Shown here: positions 7,023 through 11,524 of the stretch, one piece after another
Numbering within the stretch: the first letter of the stretch is position 1
Layout: every line of letters starts with the position of its first letter
Source of the DNA: an uncultured Cellvibrio sp.
GTDB taxonomy: Bacteria; Pseudomonadota; Gammaproteobacteria; Pseudomonadales; Cellvibrionaceae
Length of the DNA: 11,524 nucleotides
Direction of reading: 5' to 3'
NCBI GenBank assembly: GCA_946480695.1
Contig: CAMLKG010000055.1
Coordinates: 1-11,524, forward strand
Made by a program: the position numbers and the translations under genes
Notes under the pieces: model-generated
Databases searched by the model: none
What the model was told of the DNA's origin: nothing
The model's input: only the letters and a program-made list of their open reading frames with translations

Positions 7023-7583
7023 TTGTCAATAAATTCTGATAATAAAGACCTAATCTGGGATTTGAATGCTTTCAACCAGCGTCAACGTGCGATCGATTTT
7101 GTGATGGGATTTGAGAATAAACTTTGTGTTTATTCCAGTTCTGTAGAGCAGTTATACACCAATTACAATATTTTCTTTCCCAAGGAAGAAGATCGTAAAC
7201 TGGTAATACTTCCCAATCCCTATATGCCGCACGATACGTTTAATAATATTCCGGCAGATGCGGTAACACCGACAGGGATGGAAATTATTCCAGGCAGCTA
7301 CCAGTCTCGTCCGTGCCTATTCCTGCGTATTCCATTTCGTAGCGGTACGGTAAAATACCGCGCCCTGCCATTGCAGATGGCGCTTGATATAGTGCGCCAG
7401 AGGTTACTTCCCCATAAAACATTTTTGCCAGTATTAATGAAGGGTGACTTGCGGGAGTTAGATGCGTCTACGCCATGCCTGCATTTGCATGCAATCAATT
7501 TAGGGCACCTTGAACAACATTCAGCATTGGAACGTAGCGGAATCCACAAAATAATTGAACAACGCTTGCACCAGTTAAAATAG
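7023..7583 (+). CDS. Hypothetical soluble protein, family not recognised
   Basis: A 186-aa protein with no signal peptide and no membrane helix. I do not recognise its family. The N-terminal third is helical and polar ('DLNAFNQRQRAIDFVMGFENKLCVY'). The middle (residues about 55-125) is rich in Pro, Tyr and beta-type residues ('LVILPNPYMP', 'CLFLRIPFRSGTVKYRALPL'). The C-terminal part is helical ('ALDIVRQRLLPHKTF' and 'ERSGIHKIIEQRLHQL'). The start is TTG at 7023. Upstream in-frame codons offer no other start, and the next ATG (residue 28) would remove a coherent N-terminal helix; a weak AAGCAGAG serves as possible ribosome binding site. It appears to be monocistronic, with a good promoter before it and a terminator directly after. 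Codon use looks like its neighbours, which argues against recent transfer. Confidence 0.75.
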   Translation: MSINSDNKDLIWDLNAFNQRQRAIDFVMGFENKLCVYSSSVEQLYTNYNIFFPKEEDRKLVILPNPYMPHDTFNNIPADAVTPTGMEIIPGSYQSRPCLFLRIPFRSGTVKYRALPLQMALDIVRQRLLPHKTFLPVLMKGDLRELDASTPCLHLHAINLGHLEQHSALERSGIHKIIEQRLHQLK

Positions 7584-7595
7584 GTCTTTAGATAA

Positions 7596-7620
7596 AAAAG
7601 CCATCCTTAGGATGGCTTTT
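7596..7620. terminator. Bidirectional terminator between convergent genes
   Basis: A perfect 11-bp stem (AAAAGCCATCC at 7596-7606 with its complement at 7610-7620) around a 3-base loop. A and T runs on the two arms let it serve both the plus-strand gene ending at 7583 and the minus-strand gene ending at 7644. Confidence 0.9.
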
Positions 7621-7643
7621 GATTTGCAACCATTCGTATCGAA

Positions 7644-8843
7644 TTAGTCCGGTAAGGTCCAGCGCATAGGAACTGTAAATTCAAATCGCGCACCGCTAAT
7701 TGCTTCAGGTAGTGGGGTAAAAGGCGCGGAGCGTTTGATGGCCTCCAGTGCTTCCTTGTTTAGCAACTCATATTTGCTGCTTTCCAAAATATTGGTTCCA
7801 ATGATATTACCCTGGCGATCAATGACTACCGCAACACGTACGTTACCTGCTTGACCCCTATCTAATGCGCGCTGTGGATACTTGGTTTTGCTACGAATTT
7901 TCTTAATTGCATCTGAAACATAGAATTGTCTAGCCAAAAGGGTTTGTGCCGTCAGCGCGGGGCCATCGTCCTCTTCGTCTTCCGCCGCACGCGTAACAGC
8001 AGGAGGAGCCGCAACCACAGGTTTGGTTGGTGTAGATGAAGCGGCAACGGATGTTTTTGCCTGCACAGCGGGAGCTGGGACATTAAGGGCGGGTTTTTCG
8101 ATTTCAACTGCGGGAAGTTTTGGCAATTCCGGTTTGTCAGCGATAAGCTCTTCCTTAGCTTGCGCGCTGGATTTTGCAGCAGATTTGGCTGGTGTTGACG
8201 ATTTGGTTTCTTTGGCAATCAATTCCTGGCTCGACCCCCAGGCGCGCACTTCCGCTACCCTTGCTGCTGAAGGGGCTATTGCGTTGAAGCGACCGCGTAG
8301 CCCGTTGTCGACATCGCCAACCTTTAACAAACTATCGCGATAATCGGATGAAAGGGGAACAGATCCAATCCAGGTTGCCAATAGCATAGAGAAGAAGCTT
8401 TCGTCTTTGATAGTACCAAGCACAACATCGTTCAAACTGACGGTGACCCCTTTTCCCGGCGAATGGCTTATTTCCACAAAGTCATTTTGCACGAGCCGTC
8501 CTTTAAACATCGCATCGAAGGCGACCGTATTCTCCGCTTGGGCCATTAAGGCATCAGCCTTGCTATTAACCGCCAGTCCCTCAATCCACAAGCGGCTAAA
8601 GCGTCGTGCGGTAATGCCTTCCGGACTAACGATTTTTAGTTCCATACGCATGGGTTGCTGGCTGCGTAACAAAGTTCCCGGATCATTGCTCAATGATTCA
8701 GAAAACAGGGCCCCTATAAACATTTCCCTGCCTAACTCCTGGTGTACACCAATACCATTCAGCATGGGTTCGGCGTGTGAAATTTGCCAAAAAAACAAAA
8801 ATGTGAGACTGATTAGTACTCTAAATGGACGGTTGAAGCGCAT
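7644..8843 (-). CDS. Exported chalcone-isomerase-like domain/TonB C-terminal domain fusion protein
   Basis: A 399-aa periplasmic protein. Residues 1-24 form a signal peptide (Arg-rich start, hydrophobic core, cleavage likely after 'SHA'). Residues about 27-177 match the bacterial chalcone-isomerase-like pattern: 'LNGIGVHQELGREMFIGALF' at the front, and 'SPGKGVTVSLNDVVLGTI' followed by 'FFSMLLATWIGSVPL...DSLLKVG' at the end. Residues about 205-300 are a disordered Ala/Pro/Lys/Ser linker with an acidic patch EDEEDD (288-293). Residues 312-398 are a TonB C-terminal domain: 'YPQRALDRGQAGNVRVAVVIDRQGNI', 'ILESSKYELLNKEALEAIKR' and 'FTVPMRWTLP'. Classical TonB keeps an N-terminal membrane anchor that contacts ExbB-ExbD; here that segment looks cleavable. 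No TonB-dependent receptor, exbB or exbD gene is near. It may contact outer-membrane partners or act as a scaffold; the role is unknown. The chalcone-isomerase-like call is by motif memory and less sure than the TonB call. A GAGAGTAG about 10 bases before the ATG is a weak ribosome binding site. Confidence 0.85.
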   Translation of the reverse strand: MRFNRPFRVLISLTFLFFWQISHAEPMLNGIGVHQELGREMFIGALFSESLSNDPGTLLRSQQPMRMELKIVSPEGITARRFSRLWIEGLAVNSKADALMAQAENTVAFDAMFKGRLVQNDFVEISHSPGKGVTVSLNDVVLGTIKDESFFSMLLATWIGSVPLSSDYRDSLLKVGDVDNGLRGRFNAIAPSAARVAEVRAWGSSQELIAKETKSSTPAKSAAKSSAQAKEELIADKPELPKLPAVEIEKPALNVPAPAVQAKTSVAASSTPTKPVVAAPPAVTRAAEDEEDDGPALTAQTLLARQFYVSDAIKKIRSKTKYPQRALDRGQAGNVRVAVVIDRQGNIIGTNILESSKYELLNKEALEAIKRSAPFTPLPEAISGARFEFTVPMRWTLPD

Positions 8844-9082
8844 AGTTTTGCTACTCTCTATTATCGAGGACTGTGCTGTCCTGTGTGGTATGCAGCGGTT
8901 TGGGCCTTACCCAGTAGATATAATATAGAAAAAAAGGCGCCGCGCGTACTTTGTCAGCCATTTAGCTATGGTTGTTCTATAGATTTTGGGTAGTATCATG
9001 CGTGCCAGGGAGCGTTAAGATTGGGATTAGTCATTACCAGTGGTGCGGGTGATGGATTCTTCAAAAATAGTATTACGGGCTA
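8844..9082. other. Divergent intergenic region between the TonB-fusion and CNB genes
   Basis: About 240 bases with promoters presumably facing both ways. An exact TATAAT at 8919-8924 (plus) sits inside TATAATATAG, which also reads as an AT-rich -10-like TATATT on the minus strand. Neither direction has a convincing -35. A GC-rich patch GGCGCCGCGCG (8937-8947) follows a run of seven to eight A. An 18-codon frame (9052-9108) overlaps the start of the next gene. I see no terminator or RNA gene. Confidence 0.5.
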
Positions 9083-9742
9083 ATGATGGAAACGAAATCG
9101 CTACATAAAGTTCCCAAAGACACTCTGGAGCATCTGCTCGCCGGGATTCCTTTCTTTAAGGTAGTCAAACAACAAGACGCAAAACAACTGGAAATATTAC
9201 TGCAAGCTTCACGGGTGATGTCCTTCGTACCGGGTGAGGTCGTACTGCAAAAGGGCGATAGTGGAAACTGGCTTTACTTCCTGCTTAAAGGAAAACTGGC
9301 GGTATACGTAGACCAGGCGCTCAAAGGTGACTTGGTAAATTATGTAACGCCTGGTGAAGTGTTTGGCGATATTGCCCAGTTGGTCAGCAAGGCGCGCACG
9401 GCGACCGTTATTGCAGACCCGGGAGCGAAAGAGTCAATGGTACTCGCGCTCGATTTTAACGTTTTCGGGCCACTCAATTCGGTAAATCCCATTACATTGC
9501 AAACCAAGCTGGCGTATTACCGCAATACCGCACACAACTTGCGGTGGAAACTGGAAGTTTACCGATCACAGCACTTGCAGCATGAACTCGCCAACAAGCA
9601 TCGACAAATCAAACTTTATCATGGACCCAAAGATACCTATGAAGAGCTGATTTCGCTGCACGAACAATCACAGGCCTTGGCTTTATTACTAATGGAATGG
9701 AATAAAGAGTTTGGGGTTGTGACTTCCGAGCCTATGGGTTAA
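9083..9742 (+). CDS. Cyclic nucleotide-binding domain protein without a DNA-binding domain
   Basis: A 219-aa cytosolic protein with one CRP-type cNMP-binding domain (residues about 15-130). Family marks: 'IPFFKVV', 'FVPGEVVLQKGDSGNWLYFLLKGKLAVYV' and the phosphate-binding cassette at 94-109, FGDIAQLVSKARTATV. The cassette keeps the Arg that contacts the cyclic phosphate (Arg105) but has Asp96 where Glu is usual and has lost the small residue pattern 'ALL'. Ligand binding is therefore plausible but not certain. Residues 137-212 are not a winged helix: they form long polar helices rich in His, Gln and Leu ('YYRNTAHNLRWKLEVYRSQHLQHELANKHRQIK'), more like an oligomerisation or partner-binding arm. 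It is thus not a CRP-type transcription factor. Two ATG codons (9083, 9086) are both possible starts; no clear Shine-Dalgarno. The next gene, 101 bases downstream on the same strand, encodes a c-di-GMP receptor. Confidence 0.85.
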   Translation: MMETKSLHKVPKDTLEHLLAGIPFFKVVKQQDAKQLEILLQASRVMSFVPGEVVLQKGDSGNWLYFLLKGKLAVYVDQALKGDLVNYVTPGEVFGDIAQLVSKARTATVIADPGAKESMVLALDFNVFGPLNSVNPITLQTKLAYYRNTAHNLRWKLEVYRSQHLQHELANKHRQIKLYHGPKDTYEELISLHEQSQALALLLMEWNKEFGVVTSEPMG

Positions 9743-9812
9743 CCCGTTCCAAAGCCATATCCCGCACATGTGCTGTTGTGGGCGCCATCTACTTCTATTG
9801 CTACACTTGATG

Positions 9813-9820
9813 TATACAAT
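9813..9820 (+). promoter_or_regulatory. Possible -10 element for the PilZ gene
   Basis: TATACAAT lies 23 bases before the ATG at 9844. A TTCTAT at 9793-9798 is the only -35 candidate and is weak. No terminator is visible between the CNB gene and this site, so the PilZ gene may be both co-transcribed and have its own promoter. Confidence 0.33.
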
Positions 9821-9843
9821 CGAAAAACTTTGTAGATGCGCCC

Positions 9844-10518
9844 ATGAAGTTCGAAGAATTAAAGCTGGCCTATGGTTATCCGCTACAACTTCAAACAGCA
9901 AACCCCACCGGACAACCCGAACGCTTTTCTTGTCGGCTCATAGGATGTTTGCCGGGGCGCAGCCTTTTATTATCCGTACCTAAACAAGCGGGCAAATTGG
10001 TTAAATTCAGGACTAACCAAAAAATTGTAGTTCGTCTTATGATCGATAATGGCATAGGAATATTTGCGGGGCTGGTAGAGAGCCAAACTACAGATCCTTA
10101 TCCAATTCTCCATTTAAGCTATCCTGAGTCGGTTACGTTTAAAGGAATTCGAAGCGCAACGCGTGTTGCTGTATCCGAGCCAGTGGATGTTTGTAATATT
10201 AATGCGGAGCCAAAATCCGTTGTTAAAGGTGTTATTTCTGACATCAGTATCTCCGGCGCACGCATTGAACTGAGTGATGAGATAGCTGAAATAGGCGATG
10301 TATTGGAAATCAGAGCGGCAGTTGGTATTCGCGAGCTCCAACGAGAGTTGTTGATTTACGGCGTAGTACGTTCGCGTGTAGATCCAGTGGATAATCAATC
10401 TGAGGGAATGGCGGTTAGCTACGGATTGGAGTTTATGCAACAAAACGAAGAGCAACGTTTATTAATTTACGCATATGTCTTCAACCAAATGGCTATTCAG
10501 GAGCATCCCGCAGGTTAA
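9844..10518 (+). CDS. YcgR-like PilZ domain protein, c-di-GMP receptor
   Basis: A 224-aa cytosolic protein with the two-domain plan of YcgR flagellar brakes. Residues about 5-97 are a beta-rich N-terminal YcgR-type domain ('YGYPLQLQT', 'SCRLIGCLPGRSLLLSVP', 'VVRLMIDNGIGIFAGLVES'). Residues 100-215 are a PilZ domain. The c-di-GMP-binding motifs are intact: RxxxR as RSATR (103-107) at the domain junction and DxSxxG as DISISG (133-138), followed by 'YGLEFM' (193-198). It should therefore bind c-di-GMP. Known relatives act on the flagellar motor or on pili and polysaccharide secretion, but no such genes are in the window, so the output is open. ATG at 9844 is the only sensible start; it lacks a clear Shine-Dalgarno. 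It follows a cNMP-binding protein gene, pairing receptors for two nucleotide messengers. Confidence 0.9.
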   Translation: MKFEELKLAYGYPLQLQTANPTGQPERFSCRLIGCLPGRSLLLSVPKQAGKLVKFRTNQKIVVRLMIDNGIGIFAGLVESQTTDPYPILHLSYPESVTFKGIRSATRVAVSEPVDVCNINAEPKSVVKGVISDISISGARIELSDEIAEIGDVLEIRAAVGIRELQRELLIYGVVRSRVDPVDNQSEGMAVSYGLEFMQQNEEQRLLIYAYVFNQMAIQEHPAG

Positions 10519-10537
10519 GGCGTAAATTATTCGTGAT

Positions 10538-10566
10538 AAAAAAGGCACCCGAAGGTGCCTTTTTTA
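10538..10566. terminator. Bidirectional terminator between convergent genes
   Basis: A perfect 12-bp stem (AAAAAAGGCACC at 10538-10549 with its complement at 10554-10565) closes on a CGAA tetraloop. Six T on one arm and six A on the other let it end the plus-strand PilZ transcript and the minus-strand Lys/Ala-rich gene that stops at 10591. Confidence 0.92.
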
Positions 10567-10590
10567 TTTTGATGGCAATTAAATCATTAA

Positions 10591-11424
10591 TTACGCAGCA
10601 GCAGGTGTAGCAGCCTTTGGCTTGCGGCCACGCTTGCTTGAAGCACCAGCAGGCTTTTTGGCAGCGGCTTTTTTAACGGTAGCCTTTTTTGCTACAGGTT
10701 TTTTAACAGCAGGAGCTTTCTTCGCCGCAGGAGCTTTTTTGGGGGCTGCTTTGCGAGTAGACGCTTTAGCAGTTGTTTTCTTGGCAGCGGCTTTAGCTTT
10801 GGCGGCCTGCTTCTTGGCTGCTAATTTAGCTCTGGCAGCCGCTTTCTTATCGGCCGCTTTTTTCTTCAGGGCAGCTTTTTTCGCAGCGGCTTTAGCTTTG
10901 GCGGCTTGTTTTTTAGCTGCTACTTTGGCTTTGGCAGCCGCTTTCTTGGCAGCAACTTTAGCTTTAGCAGCTGCTTTTTTCTCTGCAGCTTTGGATTTTA
11001 CAGCCGCTTTTTTAGCGGCGGCTTTCAAACGTTTTGCTACAGCAGCTTCTGCTTTGGTTACTGCTTTGTCGTGTGCAACAGCCAATTTAGCGGCAGCTTT
11101 AGCGGCAGCAGCTTCTTTCTTGGCGTTAGCAACAGCAGTTTTTTTCTCGGCAGCTTCTTTCTTGGCAGCAGCAACAGCAGCTTTGGCAGCCGCAACCACT
11201 TTAGCTGAGCCTGGGGTTTTTTTCTTGCTAGCAGCAGCCAACTTGCTCTGCGCAGCTTTTAATGCAGCAGCAGCTTTTGCAGCATCTTTAGTCAAACCAG
11301 CAACAGCTTTACCGGCATCAGCCGCTTGAGCTGCGCGAGCTTTTGCCAATTGTGCCTTCAGTTGAGCTAATTGCTGTTCCAAACTTGCAACAGTATTAAC
11401 AGCGGTTTGTTTACGTGCAGCCAT
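10591..11424 (-). CDS. Lysine/alanine-rich histone H1-like (AlgP-like) protein
   Basis: A 277-aa, extremely basic protein made mostly of Ala and Lys, resembling the C-terminal tail of histone H1 and the AlgP (AlgR3) proteins of pseudomonads. It is expected to bind DNA non-specifically and affect nucleoid structure. Four parts are visible. Residues 9-34 form a short Leu/Gln coiled coil ('TVASLEQQLAQLKAQLAKAR'). Residues 35-138 are Ala-rich helix with scattered Lys/Glu. Residues 139-215 are seven exact 11-residue repeats of the form KxxxKxKxxxK. Residues 216-277 are a Pro/Lys tail ('APKKAPAAKKAPAVKKP') ending in an AT-hook-like RGRKP (265-269). ATG 11424 has a strong ribosome binding site (AAGGAAG on the minus strand, 11431-11437). 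Orthology to AlgP is not established: AlgP uses KPAA-type tetrapeptides, which are only hinted at in the tail here. Confidence 0.88.
   Translation of the reverse strand: MAARKQTAVNTVASLEQQLAQLKAQLAKARAAQAADAGKAVAGLTKDAAKAAAALKAAQSKLAAASKKKTPGSAKVVAAAKAAVAAAKKEAAEKKTAVANAKKEAAAAKAAAKLAVAHDKAVTKAEAAVAKRLKAAAKKAAVKSKAAEKKAAAKAKVAAKKAAAKAKVAAKKQAAKAKAAAKKAALKKKAADKKAAARAKLAAKKQAAKAKAAAKKTTAKASTRKAAPKKAPAAKKAPAVKKPVAKKATVKKAAAKKPAGASSKRGRKPKAATPAAA
10780..11010 (-). repeat. Seven 33-base in-frame repeats within the H1-like gene
   Basis: The segment encodes residues 139-215 as seven consecutive 11-residue units with Lys/Arg at unit positions 1, 5, 7 and 11. Copies two and three are identical in protein. 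A higher-order 33-residue (99-base) duplication is visible: the 23 bases starting at 10784 recur exactly at 10883. Such DNA can gain or lose units by slippage or recombination in multiples of 33 bases. Confidence 0.85.
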
Positions 11425-11430
11425 GGTGTG

Positions 11431-11437
11431 CTTCCTT
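11431..11437 (-). promoter_or_regulatory. Strong ribosome binding site of the H1-like gene
   Basis: The minus strand reads AAGGAAG six bases before the ATG at 11424. It is the best-placed ribosome binding site in the window and fixes the start of the gene, consistent with an abundant protein. Confidence 0.75.
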
Positions 11438-11524
11438 TATAGTTTTCGAAAGGTCGATAAATGGATTTAAAAAGTCCAACATGTATAAGTTAAAACTTTA
11501 TTAAAAAAATTCAAGTTTTTTGCG
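11438..11524 (-). promoter_or_regulatory. AT-rich upstream region of the H1-like gene
   Basis: Read on the minus strand, this leader holds a TATACA -10-like hexamer (11482-11487) preceded by very A/T-rich DNA with a TTGAAT about 21 bases upstream, too far for a standard pair. The A/T runs could act as an UP element. The exact promoter cannot be fixed, and the region continues past the window. Confidence 0.35.

Noticed and set aside
8407..8928. 173-codon plus-strand frame opposite the start of the TonB-fusion gene
   Set aside because: Antisense shadow of a gene with a signal peptide and a clear TonB domain; no motif or start signal of its own.
9736..9773. Two perfect 10-base palindromes (GGGTTAACCC at 9736-9745, GCACATGTGC at 9764-9773) after the CNB gene
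   Set aside because: Neither has a loop and T tract for a terminator, and short palindromes of this kind are expected by chance; kept only as possible weak operators.
10622..11329. 235-codon plus-strand frame encoding a Phe/Leu/Ala-rich 'membrane' protein
   Set aside because: It is the antisense shadow of the Lys/Ala-rich gene: AAG/AAA read as CTT/TTT and GCN as NGC. The minus-strand frame has a strong ribosome binding site, a terminator and a meaningful repeat structure.
1..11524. Mobile element, defence system, CRISPR array or biosynthetic cluster
   Set aside because: No transposase, integrase, terminal repeats, regularly spaced repeats, nuclease or biosynthetic enzyme genes are visible; base composition and codon use appear uniform apart from the Lys/Ala-rich gene.

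Overview
The window looks like chromosomal DNA of a gammaproteobacterium of moderate GC content. A Cellvibrio-like member of the Cellvibrionaceae is my best guess. The basis is protein flavour (a Pseudomonas-like RoxS/RoxR pair, a HolD-RimI gene pair, RF3 of the enterobacterial type, an AlgP/H1-like Lys/Ala protein), not a database match. I see no insertion sequence, phage gene, tRNA, rRNA or CRISPR array.

Layout. Positions 1-350 hold a terminator for an upstream gene outside the window, then a gene-poor leader. 351-1621 (+) is a two-gene unit: a HolD-like clamp-loader psi subunit expanded by a low-complexity insert, then rimI (ribosomal protein S18 N-acetyltransferase). It abuts, tail to tail with one base between, a minus-strand redox two-component system (response regulator 1623-2147; RegB/PrrB/RoxS-type kinase up to 3469). 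Divergent from the kinase is a MATE efflux pump (3625-4980), followed by prfC (peptide chain release factor 3, 5063-6640). A small membrane protein gene is coupled 3 bp behind prfC. 7023-7583 (+) encodes an unrecognised cytosolic protein with its own sigma70-like promoter and ends at a bidirectional terminator shared with the next gene.

The second half is more unusual. The minus-strand gene 7644-8843 encodes an exported protein that I read as a chalcone-isomerase-like domain joined by an Ala/Pro/Lys linker to a TonB C-terminal domain. It has a cleavable-looking signal peptide rather than a retained membrane anchor. 9083-10518 (+) carries two nucleotide second-messenger receptors in a row: a cyclic-nucleotide-binding domain protein with no DNA-binding domain, and a YcgR-like PilZ protein with intact c-di-GMP motifs. 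A second bidirectional terminator separates these from a minus-strand Lys/Ala-rich histone H1/AlgP-like protein (10591-11424), whose core is seven in-register 11-residue repeats.

How the genes work together. Most are housekeeping (replication, ribosome modification, translation termination) or regulatory (redox sensing, c-di-GMP and cNMP reception, nucleoid structuring). Nothing forms an obvious defence or biosynthetic system. The best candidates for new biology are the chalcone-isomerase-like/TonB fusion, the CNB-PilZ pair, the undecad architecture of the H1-like protein and the unrecognised 7023-7583 gene.
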